A stretch of 63,253 nucleotides of DNA, from the NCBI GenBank assembly GCA_947576945.1, contig CANPTH010000016.1, positions 1 through 63,253 on the forward strand, read 5' to 3'. The notes under the pieces are model-generated. The model made no database searches, was not told the DNA's origin, and was given only the letters and a program-made list of their open reading frames with translations. The position numbers and the translations under genes were made by a program. This document shows, piece by piece, positions 54,388 to 63,253 of the stretch. Source of the DNA: an uncultured Lachnospiraceae bacterium (GTDB lineage Bacteria > Bacillota > Clostridia > Lachnospirales > Lachnospiraceae). Position 1 is the stretch's first letter. Every line of letters starts with the position of its first letter.

Positions 54388-56220
54388 TTAGTAATCTGAC
54401 TTCAACGTAATCACAGCACTCTTCTCTTCTATCGTCAGCAGATACACATCCGGTTCCAAACGCTTCCAACTGCCGCCTTCCATGCTTTTAATCGATTCTC
54501 TGTCTGTTCTTAAAACAAACCACACCGGACCTCTTGTGTCGTTTATTTCCAGATAAATCGAATTAAATTCCCGTCTTTGCCTGTAGTCCAATGCGAGAAA
54601 ACTGCGGATCCGTTCATCGCACTCCGATACCGTGGTTTCATCAAATCCATATTTTCCGATTTGATAATCCTGAATATTCTGCCGAAGCGTATTAGATGCA
54701 TCCACCCAGCCAATACCATCCTGTTCAGGATATGCAACCCTGCTCATATCCGCCATGATACTGGTATAACCCAATGCCGTTTCCAGACACCTGATCCTGA
54801 AATCATGCCGACTGGAATCATCGAATCCATCAATCAGGGCACTCTGCCTGGTAATATATTCAGACAGATACCCTATCACTTCTTTGTCATCATTACAGTT
54901 CTCAACAATCGTCCTCACAGAAGTCAGCAGCTCTGCCTGCAGGGCATCCCATATTTCCTCTTCCGTCATATCATCAACATAAAAAGAAGTGAATTTATAA
55001 GTTGGCAGCGCTTCCTGCATGAACTTATAATCACTTGCCAGCTTCTTCCCGACAGGCGTATCGGACAAACGCGTACCGGACAACCCGGTCTCTGCCTTCT
55101 GTTCATTCAAAAGCTTCATATAGCGCTCAAACTGTAATGCATCCGGATAAGCAGAATCCTCATAATCGAGCTGCGGTGCAAGCATACAGGAAAGTGAAGC
55201 CCCGCTTTCCCGGTGAACCGCCACTATATCCGGCCAGATCACATTTTGAAACATGACTTCCAACGTCTGGCTGTAACGTTCCAGCAAAACATCCTCATTC
55301 TCGTCAGCCAGCCCGGGGAAATTTGTATAGACCATATTTTGTGCATTGACTATCGGATAAAGCTCATAGGGATTTCTCTCGGCAGAGATCGCAGACAGAA
55401 TTCCCAGACCGGCCGCATCCGCCATATAACTGCCGTTTACAACAAATATCGGCGCTGTTTCGGAATCTTTCCGCCATAAAATCGCCGGTAACTCCTCATC
55501 CGCAATTGTCTCACTGCCTATCGTCCTTTTCCTGGGTATGCCGTTCATATAAATCTCGGTTTCGGAAGAAAGCACATACCATGGAAGGCTGAATGCAAGT
55601 CCTTCCTCCATTCCTTCCGCCGAATAGATAACCTCTCCTCCCAGCAGAAACCCTTTGTGAAGATGAATGCTCTCTACCGCCATCTCCTCGGCTCTGATCA
55701 TCTGAATTCCCAGCAGCTCCTGCAGCTGTTTATTCTCTTTCATCACGGAAATCTCCGGAAGATTACAGAACACTAACGGAATCCCTGACTGCACATATCC
55801 TGTCAGCAGGTTACAGCCATCATCTGACTCCCAATCCACTGCATCTGAGTTGACTGCGATCAATGCCGGCGCGGCCGTATCATCTTTCTCCTTCGCCTCT
55901 TCGTATTCCTCCAGAGATGGATAAACCATTATATTCCTTTTCGTATAGGTAACCCACAACGACACGGTCTCCTCAACGGCTTCTCCTTCTTCTCCCACGT
56001 ATACGACCAGCTCACGAAACGTATTCACGACCCCCGTCTCATCCTTATCGCTTCCCACACGATAGGCATCGCTGCTGTTCGGAAGCTCTGACGTATCTAC
56101 GATATAAGAATTCTCCTCATAATGATTCCAGCTTTCCAACGCGACGTTCGAAAACTGGAACAGAAAAAACACGATAAACATTACAATCGTGATCGCAAAA
56201 TAATTTCGACGTGATATCAT
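54388..56220 (-). CDS. Membrane-anchored extracytoplasmic protein at the PelA position (DUF2194-like)
   Basis: This is a 610-residue protein with one N-terminal membrane helix (NYFAITIVMFIVFFLFQFSN) and a large outer part. There is a region like DUF2194/glutamine-amidotransferase-type domains (PALIAVNSDAVDW, GIPLVFCNLPE), a middle with LAPQLDYEDSAYPDALQFE and a C-terminal beta-region (DVYLLTIEEKSAVITL). It occupies the place of pelA, the Pel hydrolase/deacetylase, between pelE and pelF. No clear deacetylase metal site was seen, so an enzymatic role is open. Confidence 0.7.
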   Translation of the reverse strand: MISRRNYFAITIVMFIVFFLFQFSNVALESWNHYEENSYIVDTSELPNSSDAYRVGSDKDETGVVNTFRELVVYVGEEGEAVEETVSLWVTYTKRNIMVYPSLEEYEEAKEKDDTAAPALIAVNSDAVDWESDDGCNLLTGYVQSGIPLVFCNLPEISVMKENKQLQELLGIQMIRAEEMAVESIHLHKGFLLGGEVIYSAEGMEEGLAFSLPWYVLSSETEIYMNGIPRKRTIGSETIADEELPAILWRKDSETAPIFVVNGSYMADAAGLGILSAISAERNPYELYPIVNAQNMVYTNFPGLADENEDVLLERYSQTLEVMFQNVIWPDIVAVHRESGASLSCMLAPQLDYEDSAYPDALQFERYMKLLNEQKAETGLSGTRLSDTPVGKKLASDYKFMQEALPTYKFTSFYVDDMTEEEIWDALQAELLTSVRTIVENCNDDKEVIGYLSEYITRQSALIDGFDDSSRHDFRIRCLETALGYTSIMADMSRVAYPEQDGIGWVDASNTLRQNIQDYQIGKYGFDETTVSECDERIRSFLALDYRQRREFNSIYLEINDTRGPVWFVLRTDRESIKSMEGGSWKRLEPDVYLLTIEEKSAVITLKSDY

Positions 56221-56296
56221 TTCTTATAACCATGTCCTTTCTTCAGCTAAATTGCTTATCAGAGAATTTATTCAACCTTCACTCTGCAATGCAGTA

Positions 56297-57256
56297 CTAA
56301 CTGAAGATTCGTATCAACTCCAAAGTTTCATTATCAATCACAACATCCGACTGTTTTAATGCATCTAGCGTCCGGAAGAAGGCTTCTCTGTTCCTGACGA
56401 TAAAGTACAACTTTAACTTGCAGGTAAATGCCGAAAGTCTGTCCGGATACTGCTCTGCCAGACGCTCACACCATCTCTCCGAATTCTCAAAATCATTAAT
56501 ATCCAAAAGTCTTAAGCATACGCTCTCATACTGCTTCTCTGTCATTCCGGAAGGATTCTTGGTATAAAACGACTCTGCGGCTTCCGTCATCATACGGACA
56601 AACCTTCTCTGCTCCAGTTCAGTAAACACCTGCTGCTTCAAGACATTATCCGTGTAATCGATCATCATATCTTCGTATTCTGTCTGGCCATCTTCTTCCT
56701 GCCTGATCCCGAGATAAAGCTTCTGTGCCTCCATACGAAATTCACTTAATTCATGACTTAAGATTGATGCCGCATAGTGCGATGACTCAGAATCCCTTGT
56801 CTCCAGGGCCAGAGCAATCGCTGCCAGAGAATTCTGTATCTCACCCTTCAATACATTTAACATTGCCGTGCGCAGACTTTTCTGATCGTTAACCGCTATG
56901 GCTTCCTCCAGCGGAATCACATTTCTTTCCCTTTCCTCATCCGCCTTCAACTGTGTTCTGACACGTTCCTTACTGAAGGTGACATCGTCCAGCTCCGCCT
57001 GAAATCTGAAAATCGTCAGATAGAACAGATGTACAACAAAGAAGAATAACGGTCCTACTACCGGACATAACACCATAACGATAAACCGAAGCAGATAAGT
57101 TCTTCGATTATCATGCAGACGCTCTGCCTCACCTTCTCTTTTCCTGTTTCGGATTGGAACCATAATCAATATGCCGATCAGCAGATAGAGAATCGCAACG
57201 ATCGTATTAACAATCACGACGATGAGGAAAAGATACTCATCCCTCGTCAATGTCAT
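56297..57256 (-). CDS. pelE: PelE-like membrane protein
   Basis: This protein of about 319 residues has two N-terminal membrane helices (LFLIVVIVNTIVAILYLLIG and FIVMVLCPVVGPLFFFVVHL), then a cytoplasmic helical-repeat (TPR-like) domain with ESVCLRLLDINDFENSERWC and EQYPDRLSAFTCKLKLYF. Family role: scaffold that binds PelD. ATG 57256 has AGGAGG 7 nt upstream and overlaps the pelD stop (ATGA), so translation is coupled. The frame start nine codons earlier is not used. Confidence 0.83.
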   Translation of the reverse strand: MTLTRDEYLFLIVVIVNTIVAILYLLIGILIMVPIRNRKREGEAERLHDNRRTYLLRFIVMVLCPVVGPLFFFVVHLFYLTIFRFQAELDDVTFSKERVRTQLKADEERERNVIPLEEAIAVNDQKSLRTAMLNVLKGEIQNSLAAIALALETRDSESSHYAASILSHELSEFRMEAQKLYLGIRQEEDGQTEYEDMMIDYTDNVLKQQVFTELEQRRFVRMMTEAAESFYTKNPSGMTEKQYESVCLRLLDINDFENSERWCERLAEQYPDRLSAFTCKLKLYFIVRNREAFFRTLDALKQSDVVIDNETLELIRIFS

Positions 57257-59427
57257 AACCCGACCTCCTCTCTGAGACGGCATCCGTAACCTGCACTCCG
57301 GAAACGCTCCATCACACCCTCCGCATTCTTCTCATCTGTATTGGAAAGCAGAATATAAAATCCGCCGTCCTCCAACATACCCATATAGTCTGTCTGCCGC
57401 ATATTTTTCCCCAGCACTTCCGCAGCCTGTCTACGGTCATCCGCCACAATTTCAAGCAATGCACATTCTGTCAGGCCATTTGTCTTCGCGCCAAAAAAAG
57501 CTCTCACCAACTGGCCGAACGCATCCGGCGACATGATATTCGTCTGTTCCAGATAACGCTGGCTGGTAAGCGCATCCAGATAACGGTTCGCATGAACTAC
57601 GGCATTCTGGATCAAGGCACCCACGATCGTCAGACGGTTCGCTTCCGGCAGTGTCATACGCTGCCATGGAATTCCCCAGATCATCAGGATCAGCTCCATC
57701 CTGTCCTCTGTATACACGGCGCTGGCCATCAGCGGCAGCTTTTCGTCCATCTTCTTATTAATAAATACACGATGTTCCTTCAAATCAGTGTACAGATCTT
57801 CCATATCCGTATATTTAATGGAATTCCCCAGCTTCCTGGCCTCACCGGAAGTAAAGGAAAACAGTCTCGCATAGTCTCCGTTCGCCACCGTATAGACAGC
57901 TACATCCTTACTGTCCATCAGTTCTCCCAGCACTTTCGCCGCATAGAATAACACTTCTTCCGATTCATACGCCTCCAGACTGGAGGTGATCTCATAAATC
58001 TTTCCAAGACTGTCACGCTGGTTCACCAGCTGCGTCTCAAAGCTCTGTTTCATGCGGACATTGCTGTCGTTGATGTCTGCAATATCATCCACCTTCCTGC
58101 TCAGGTAACGCACCTCTTCCTCGTTCTCATCCTTGATGAATTGCAGCTGATCCCGCATATATCCCACTACCATACCAACAATAAACAGCTGCACCATCCA
58201 TATGTAGATATTGTAATCCAGCAGCACTTCAAACCCTGTGCGCCCATACATCTGCTGTAGAAAATAACCGGCCACAGCCAGCAGCGACGAGAAGATGGCC
58301 TGCTGTTGTCCATAAATAATGGCAAATAGCAGGACATATAGCAGGAAAAAGTCCAGTCTGTTAAAGTATTCGCTTCCGGCCGCTTTACTGTTCAATATAA
58401 AAAACGGAATAAAACAGATCAGATTCTCAACAAACGGAAATACCCGCTTGAAAGCAACTTTGACGCCATGCCAGATTCTTCCTGCCCTGCTTCCTCCGGC
58501 ATCCTCAGCGCTGATAAACGTATCGGCATTCCGCTTCATATATTTGGCAACCTGCTCTACGCCCTCCTCATAATGAACGAAAATATTCTGCCCGTATTCC
58601 TCCTGATACGCTCTTCCATCCAACACCAGACGGAATTTCTCACCCACCGAGTTGTTGACCAGTCTGATCCCGCCTCCCATGGCTTTGATAACCAGTTCTG
58701 CCAGCTTGATCTCATTGATCTCTTCCATGGAAGAAATATGATAGCAGGCCATGGCCGGCTTTTCTTCCATCATCACCTTATAGGCCAGTTCCACCGCATC
58801 GTTCAGATACAGCATGGCAAAAGACTTTCTGTCACTGGCCGAAACCCTGCCTGTCTTCAACGCTTCCAGGCACATCTGAAAACATGGATTGCTTTCTTCC
58901 TGTCCTTTGCGCGGTACACCATATAAATGATCGAAGCGCAGGACAAGGGTACTGATCCCCTGCGTCTTCCTGTAATTCTCACAGATCTCTTCTCCCTGCG
59001 CAATCGCCATAGACTTAAACCCTCTTGGCGAAGCTGCGGCCGATTCAGGAATATCATTATGCCAGGCTCCGCTATACACATCGTGGGATGAAAAATAGAC
59101 AAATTTTCCTTTGCCAACCATGGAATATGTAGCCAGAATATTCATCAGAGACGCCGTATACCGCACAGATTCCTGTCTTTCTCTGTGCCAGTCAAAATTT
59201 GTATCAAAGGCGCCCATAAAGACCACCATATCCGGCTTGACACTCTCAAAAATATCCTTAATACTCTCATCTTCATACGGATAATCGTACCGTTCAAATA
59301 CATGCTTATAAGAAAACTTCCTGTCTCTCCGGCCTGTCAGCAGAAAAATCCGGTGTTTGCCCTTATTCAGTTTATCAATCACGGCATCTGTCATTCTGCT
59401 GCCGCCACCAATCAATAATACATTCAT
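57253..59427 (-). CDS. pelD: SDR epimerase-PelD fusion, c-di-GMP receptor
   Basis: This is a 724-residue protein. Residues 1-310 form an NAD-dependent epimerase (extended SDR) domain: NVLLIGGGSRMTD, YFSSHDVYSGAW and LRFDHLYGVP; the Rossmann glycines are altered and the YxxxK pair is not obvious. Four membrane helices (about 325-430) and a coiled coil follow, then a GAF domain (about 470-620) and a degenerate GGDEF. In the last domain the I-site RQTD (677-680) is kept and the active site reads EDGGF (686-690), the PelD layout that binds c-di-GMP without making it. It is first in the operon. Confidence 0.88.
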   Translation of the reverse strand: MNVLLIGGGSRMTDAVIDKLNKGKHRIFLLTGRRDRKFSYKHVFERYDYPYEDESIKDIFESVKPDMVVFMGAFDTNFDWHRERQESVRYTASLMNILATYSMVGKGKFVYFSSHDVYSGAWHNDIPESAAASPRGFKSMAIAQGEEICENYRKTQGISTLVLRFDHLYGVPRKGQEESNPCFQMCLEALKTGRVSASDRKSFAMLYLNDAVELAYKVMMEEKPAMACYHISSMEEINEIKLAELVIKAMGGGIRLVNNSVGEKFRLVLDGRAYQEEYGQNIFVHYEEGVEQVAKYMKRNADTFISAEDAGGSRAGRIWHGVKVAFKRVFPFVENLICFIPFFILNSKAAGSEYFNRLDFFLLYVLLFAIIYGQQQAIFSSLLAVAGYFLQQMYGRTGFEVLLDYNIYIWMVQLFIVGMVVGYMRDQLQFIKDENEEEVRYLSRKVDDIADINDSNVRMKQSFETQLVNQRDSLGKIYEITSSLEAYESEEVLFYAAKVLGELMDSKDVAVYTVANGDYARLFSFTSGEARKLGNSIKYTDMEDLYTDLKEHRVFINKKMDEKLPLMASAVYTEDRMELILMIWGIPWQRMTLPEANRLTIVGALIQNAVVHANRYLDALTSQRYLEQTNIMSPDAFGQLVRAFFGAKTNGLTECALLEIVADDRRQAAEVLGKNMRQTDYMGMLEDGGFYILLSNTDEKNAEGVMERFRSAGYGCRLREEVGL

Positions 59428-59519
59428 TTACCGTCTACCATCCTTCAGCCTTTTCATTTGCCAAAGCCGCCCATATCTTCTCTGCACCATTGGCCTTTAA
59501 CTCTCTGCATATTGCTTTT

Positions 59520-59541
59520 TGACAAAAAAATTATTTTGTCA
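59520..59541 (-). promoter_or_regulatory. Inverted repeat in the pelD leader
   Basis: TGACAAAA (8 nt) and TTTTGTCA pair across a 6-nt AT loop, about 20 nt after the expected transcription start and 93 nt before the ATG. It is either an operator or an early attenuator-like hairpin. No c-di-GMP riboswitch consensus was found in 59428-59871. Confidence 0.4.
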
Positions 59542-59561
59542 GTTTTGTGCGCATTTTTAAA

Positions 59562-59591
59562 ATTATATCATATTTAGTTTAATCATTTCAA
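59562..59591 (-). promoter_or_regulatory. Candidate promoter of the pel operon
   Basis: -35 TTGAAA (59586-59591), 18-bp spacer, -10 TATAAT (59562-59567) on the minus strand. The surrounding 59540-59700 is very AT-rich and shows no gene. Confidence 0.55.
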
Positions 59592-59746
59592 TTAAATTTT
59601 ATATTCTTATTATAATTTGAATCTACCCTAAAAATAAATCATTTTATCAACCATTCCTCTCCCAAAATCTGACAAAAATAAGCACATGCAGTATGTATCA
59701 GGATAAACCCTGTAACAAAACAGGAACTTTGGTGTTGTAATTTACT

Positions 59747-59774
59747 TTACAACGGCACAGAATTTGTTATAATA
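59747..59774 (+). promoter_or_regulatory. Candidate promoter of the chemoreceptor gene
   Basis: -35 TTTACA (59747-59752), 16-bp spacer, -10 TATAAT (59769-59774), about 95 nt before the start codon. Confidence 0.55.
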
Positions 59775-59871
59775 CTAATATATCTTAAGTATATTTTATT
59801 GTTTTTATTATGGAAAAAGAAAAAACACTCTGCTATAATCAGATTATATATGGGTGACAGGAGGGACCAAA

Positions 59872-61290
59872 ATGAGAAACAAAAACGACAAAATATTACA
59901 GAGCCTCGGCAGAATGGAGCCTGTAGACGGCAACAGAGAAGCGGAGGATATCCAAAAACGGCTGAATGAAGGAAGAGATAAGTTCAATCAGCTCGTAGGC
60001 GGTATCTGTAAGTCTGTTATGCAGATCAGCGCCCTTGATCTTGCCATGGGAGACAGTACCGATAAGATGGGTCATATCAGCAATACCGTTAAGAGTATAT
60101 CTGAAACGGTGGTACGTGCTTCCCAGATGACAGAAGAGAATATGAATGAGGTAGTGAACGCACATGAAGGGTTTGCCGAGTCCATCGCACAGGTATCTTC
60201 TGCTGCCGGTTCTATTATGGATGATATGGAAGAAAGCAGCCGTGAGATTTCTTCTATCGTTGAAGAGTCACAGTTTACCATTGATAAATCTGACCAGATG
60301 AAGGACGATATGCAGGAACTGCTTGAGATCATCAAAGGCATGAACGAAGTGATCAAAGGCATTAATTCCATTTCTTCTCAAACCAATATGCTTGCCCTGA
60401 ACGCTTCCATTGAAGCTGCCAGAGCCGGTGAGGCAGGCAAGGGCTTTGCCGTTGTTGCCGATCAGATCAGAAGTCTGGCCGATGAGACAAAACAGCTTAC
60501 CGGCAATATGGACGGTTTTGTTGCCAAGATCGAGAACGCATCTAAAATGAGCTGTGAAAGTCTTGATCATACTGTAGTAGAACTGGAATCCATGAGAGAA
60601 AATCTGAGCAAGGTTCTTTCCAATAATGAACGAAATGTTTCCAATATTGTTAACATAACTGATTCTATCACCACCATCGCTGCTACCAGTGAAGAAATCT
60701 TCAGCGCTGTTACCAACGTACAGGATCAGATGGTTCGTCTTCGTGAAGAGTGTATTTCCCTGAACGAACAGTCTGATATGCTTGGCAACGTATCCGAAGA
60801 TCTGAAAGTCAACATGCGTCCTGTTTCCGTCATCGAGAAGGAACTGGATGATACCGCTAAATTAATGGGCAATATGGTGCAGGATGTCTTCTATATGCTC
60901 AGCAACCGCCAGTTTATAACAAACGTGCAGAATGCGATCACCGCACATCAGAACTGGTTAAAGACTCTGGGCAATATGGTGAAGGACAGAGAGTGCGTTC
61001 CCCTGCAGACTGACGACACCAAATGTGCGTTTGGCCATTTCTATTACGCTATGAACCCTCGCAATAAGATGATCTCTCCTCTTTGGAGCGGTCTGGCAGA
61101 GAAGCACCGCCGTTTCCATGGATACGGCAAGAATGCTATCGTTGCCCTTAAGAATCAGGATTACAGCAAAGCCGAGAATGAGTACAGATCTGCCGTAAAG
61201 CTTTCGGATGATCTGCTCAATGATTTCAAGAAGATAGTCGAAAATGCAGAAGCTTTAGAAAGAGAACATCTGAAGGTTTTTGCAGAATAG
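59872..61290 (+). CDS. Soluble methyl-accepting chemotaxis protein with C-terminal CZB zinc domain
   Basis: This protein of about 472 residues has no membrane helix. The central coiled-coil signalling domain has the hairpin tip [37 protein letters not shown] region. The C-terminal 120 residues are a chemoreceptor zinc-binding (CZB) domain: His in ITAHQNWL, Cys in KCAFGHFYY, and two His in [10 protein letters not shown]. Such proteins sense zinc or hypochlorous acid in the cytoplasm and signal to CheA. ATG 59872 with GGAGGG 6 nt upstream replaces an in-frame GTG six codons earlier. It is divergent from the pel operon. Confidence 0.93.
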   Translation: MRNKNDKILQSLGRMEPVDGNREAEDIQKRLNEGRDKFNQLVGGICKSVMQISALDLAMGDSTDKMGHISNTVKSISETVVRASQMTEENMNEVVNAHEGFAESIAQVSSAAGSIMDDMEESSREISSIVEESQFTIDKSDQMKDDMQELLEIIKGMNEVIKGINSISSQTNMLALNASIEAARAGEAGKGFAVVADQIRSLADETKQLTGNMDGFVAKIENASKMSCESLDHTVVELESMRENLSKVLSNNERNVSNIVNITDSITTIAATSEEIFSAVTNVQDQMVRLREECISLNEQSDMLGNVSEDLKVNMRPVSVIEKELDDTAKLMGNMVQDVFYMLSNRQFITNVQNAITAHQNWLKTLGNMVKDRECVPLQTDDTKCAFGHFYYAMNPRNKMISPLWSGLAEKHRRFHGYGKNAIVALKNQDYSKAENEYRSAVKLSDDLLNDFKKIVENAEALEREHLKVFAE

Positions 61291-61333
61291 TGATTCATAC
61301 AGCCCGTCTGCATGAATGTATTTCAGAAAGCAG

Positions 61334-61385
61334 GAAGAGGATACAGCCCGGCATCCGGCCGGTTATGTATCCTCTTCTTTATTGT
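61334..61385 (+). terminator. Rho-independent terminator of the chemoreceptor gene
   Basis: Perfect 12-bp arms GAAGAGGATACA (61334-61345) and TGTATCCTCTTC (61366-61377) around a GC-rich 20-nt loop, followed by TTTATTG. It may also serve the convergent DUF711 gene. Confidence 0.88.
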
Positions 61386-61428
61386 TTTTCTTTCATACAG
61401 CTCTTTCTACAGTATTTACAATACACTG

Positions 61429-62793
61429 TTAATTCTTAAAACTGTGAATCGGCGCCGGAATTCTCCCGCCGCGATTCACAAAAGCTTCGCAGGAAAATCC
61501 ATTGACCGGCATAATCGGCGCATAGCCAAGCAGGCCGCCGAACTCTACCGTCTCTCCTACTCCCTTACCTATTACCGGAATGAGCCGTACAGCCGTTGTC
61601 TTCTGGTTCACCATGCCGATCGCCATCTCATCTGCTATGATCCCCGAGATTGTTGCCGCCTTGGTGTCTCCCGGAATCGCAATCATGTCAAGCCCTACAG
61701 AACAAACACAGGTCATGGCTTCCAATTTCTCCAACGTCAATGCACCTGCCACAACCGCATCGATCATCCCCTGATCTTCACTGACCGGAATAAACGCACC
61801 GCTTAACCCGCCGACATAGGAGGATGCCATGACACCTCCTTTTTTTACCTGATCATTCAACAACGCCAGTGCCGCCGTAGTACCGGGCGCTCCTGCATGC
61901 TCCAGTCCAATCTCACATAATATATCCGCCACGGAATCCCCTATAGCCGGCGTCGGCGCAAGGGAAAGATCCACAATGCCAAAAGGCACCTGCAGACATC
62001 TGGAAGCCTCCTTTGCCACAAGCTGTCCTACTCTTGTTACCTTAAACGCCGTTTTCTTAATCGTCTCGCACAATACCTCAAAGCTTTGTCCCCGAACCTT
62101 CTCTAATGCTGTCTTTACCACGCCCGGGCCGCTCACTCCCACATTAATGACCTTATCTGCCTCCGTCACGCCATGAAATGCGCCCGCCATAAAAGGATTG
62201 TCATCTGGTGCATTGCAGAATACTACCAGTTTGGCGCAGCCTAAGGAATCCGCATCTTTTGTAGCCTCCGCAGTCTGTACGATAACCTCTCCCATCAGCT
62301 TTACAGCATCCATATTGATCCCCGTCTTAGTGGATCCTACATTGACAGAACTGCACACCCTCTCCGTCACGGAAAGCGCCTTCGGAATAGAGCGGATCAG
62401 CATTTCATCCGCCTTTGTCATGCCTTTGGAAACCAGTGCCGAATACCCGCCAATAAAATTCACGCCTACTTCATGCGCTACTTTATCAAGCGTATTCGCA
62501 ATCGAAACAAAATCCTCCGGCGATTTACAGGCTGCTCCGCCGATCAGTGAAACCGGAGTGACAGAAATCCTCTTATTAACGATTGGAATCCCATATTCAG
62601 CGGAAATATACTCTCCTGTGGACACAAGATCTTTGGCCGCATCATAGATTTTGTGATAGATCTTCTCATTGACCAGCTTCAGATCGGCATCAATACAATC
62701 TAACAGACTGATCCCCAGCGTAATCGTACGTACGTCAAGGTTTTCCTTCTCTATCATCTCATTTGTTTCCGCTACTTCAAATATATTGATCAT
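61429..62793 (-). CDS. DUF711 (UPF0210, PFL) family protein
   Basis: This protein of about 454 residues is of a family with a known fold but no assigned reaction. Visible segments typical of it are [23 protein letters not shown] region, [34 protein letters not shown] (here [18 protein letters not shown]), [18 protein letters not shown] and [17 protein letters not shown]. The frame begins 11 codons earlier, but GGGGAAA stands before ATG 62793. It is always paired with a small ACT protein, encoded here upstream. Confidence 0.92.
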   Translation of the reverse strand: MINIFEVAETNEMIEKENLDVRTITLGISLLDCIDADLKLVNEKIYHKIYDAAKDLVSTGEYISAEYGIPIVNKRISVTPVSLIGGAACKSPEDFVSIANTLDKVAHEVGVNFIGGYSALVSKGMTKADEMLIRSIPKALSVTERVCSSVNVGSTKTGINMDAVKLMGEVIVQTAEATKDADSLGCAKLVVFCNAPDDNPFMAGAFHGVTEADKVINVGVSGPGVVKTALEKVRGQSFEVLCETIKKTAFKVTRVGQLVAKEASRCLQVPFGIVDLSLAPTPAIGDSVADILCEIGLEHAGAPGTTAALALLNDQVKKGGVMASSYVGGLSGAFIPVSEDQGMIDAVVAGALTLEKLEAMTCVCSVGLDMIAIPGDTKAATISGIIADEMAIGMVNQKTTAVRLIPVIGKGVGETVEFGGLLGYAPIMPVNGFSCEAFVNRGGRIPAPIHSFKN

Positions 62794-62796
62794 ATT

Positions 62797-62923
62797 TTCC
62801 CCATTTCTGCGCTGCTTTTGTCTCAACTATGTTGAGACGTCGCATGAAACGAGTTTGTGGCAGGCAACGCGCAGACACAAATCTCGCGATTGAAAATTTT
62901 AATTTTCAATCTTTCCTCCGCTC
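62797..62923 (-). repeat. Structured intergenic repeat between the ACT and DUF711 genes
   Basis: Minus strand: hairpin GATTGAAAATT/AATTTTCAATC (62888-62911, 2-nt loop), a GAGATTTGTG/CACAAACTC arm pair (about 62850-62885), hairpin GTCTCAAC/GTTGAGAC (62820-62838), and CAGCGCAGAAATGGGGAAAAT before ATG 62793. The first two hairpins correspond to those at 37442-37504. Confidence 0.65.
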
Positions 62924-63196
62924 TTAAATTCTGTGCATCTGGTTAAAGATCTCTTCCTTCTGACATTTAATGATAACGCCAATACTCTCGCCAAGCTGTT
63001 CCAGTTCCTTTACGATCACCCCAAAATCCATCGTGGTCTGATTGGTATCCACGATCATCATCATATTAAAATATCCCTGTACGATAGTCTGGGAAATATC
63101 CAATATATTAATCTGATGTTCCGCCAGATAAGTACAAACCCGGGCAATGATCCCCACTGTATCTCTCCCTACTACTGTTATGATCGTCTTTTTCAT
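62924..63196 (-). CDS. ACT domain protein (UPF0237)
   Basis: This is a 90-residue protein consisting of one ACT domain: TIITVVGRDTVGIIARVCTYL, ILDISQTIVQGYFNMMMIVD and LGVIIKCQ-like C-terminus (ESIGVIIKCQKEEIF). ACT domains bind small ligands such as amino acids. It is the standard partner of DUF711. ATG 63196 has GGAGG 5 nt upstream; the upstream ATG (63208) overlaps this site and would add only MEEN. Confidence 0.92.
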   Translation of the reverse strand: MKKTIITVVGRDTVGIIARVCTYLAEHQINILDISQTIVQGYFNMMMIVDTNQTTMDFGVIVKELEQLGESIGVIIKCQKEEIFNQMHRI

Positions 63197-63199
63197 ATT

Positions 63200-63253
63200 T
63201 TCCTCCATTCCGAAGCGTTTTACGCTGAGGCCGCGAGCAGAATTTAGGAGTTT
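63200..63253 (-). repeat. Structured intergenic repeat, cut by the window end
   Basis: Minus strand: AGCGT-AAA-ACGCT hairpin, TTCGGAATGGAGG and the ACT gene start. It is nearly identical over 30 nt to the copy before yhcH (20201-20240). The outer hairpins would lie beyond 63253. Confidence 0.65.

Noticed and set aside
59428..59853. c-di-GMP riboswitch before the pel operon
   Set aside because: I looked for GEMM-I and class II consensus segments in both directions and found none.

Overview
The window looks like chromosome from an anaerobic Clostridia species, most likely Lachnospiraceae. The reasons are strong AGGAGG ribosome sites, a baiN-cmk-ispH-rpsA housekeeping run, a sodium-pump biotin decarboxylase cluster, a DUF711/ACT pair, and many RpiR, ROK and ABC sugar genes. 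No rRNA, tRNA or CRISPR array was seen. All assignments come from reading the sequence; no database search was run.

Layout. (1) 1-378: the right end of an IS3-family element. It interrupts the third gene of a minus-strand operon (446-7575) that encodes a HEPN-SNF2 helicase and a very large GHKL-type ATPase. This is the best candidate for an uncharacterised (probably defence) system. (2) 7576-10455: small accessory genes and remnants, including a metallophosphoesterase gene split by one in-frame TAG. (3) 10772-20524: a sialic-acid (N-acetylneuraminate) region with an RpiR regulator, DUF624 protein, ABC importer (binding protein and two permeases), SGNH esterase, NanA, NanE, a ROK kinase and a YhcH/NanQ anomerase. 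(4) 20525-27471: tetR, rpiR, baiN, cmk, ispH, rpsA and cheR, all on the minus strand and possibly one long unit. (5) 27574-33398: an unusual decarboxylase operon carrying both a CoA-type carboxyltransferase (MmdA-like) and a 5S OadA-like subunit, with OadG-like, biotin carrier and OadB proteins. (6) 33620-34915: a D,D-carboxypeptidase. (7) 35055-45273: an exopolysaccharide cluster with glycosyltransferases, an ABC exporter, a pyruvyl transferase and an F420-dehydrogenase-beta-like protein. (8) 45303-59591: a Gram-positive Pel-type locus, with an SDR-PelD fusion that keeps a c-di-GMP I-site, PelE, a PelA-position protein, PelF and PelG, then a DUF2304-GT2 fusion and two paralogous large membrane proteins. 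(9) 59747-61385: a soluble zinc-binding (CZB) chemoreceptor divergent from pel. (10) 61429-63253: DUF711 and ACT-domain proteins.

How the parts work together. The nan genes would import sialic acid, then open or anomerise, cleave, phosphorylate and epimerise it to GlcNAc-6-P. The decarboxylase cluster would couple decarboxylation or transcarboxylation to sodium export. The pel genes would make and export a cationic polysaccharide under c-di-GMP control.

Cutting across these regions is a dispersed family of structured intergenic repeats. It contains several hairpins and ends in a Shine-Dalgarno sequence just before the start codons of at least six or seven unrelated genes. A 277-bp element made of two long hairpins with 19-bp terminal inverted repeats sits next to one copy. 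Many genes have an in-frame ATG that overlaps the ribosome site; starts given here were moved downstream in those cases.
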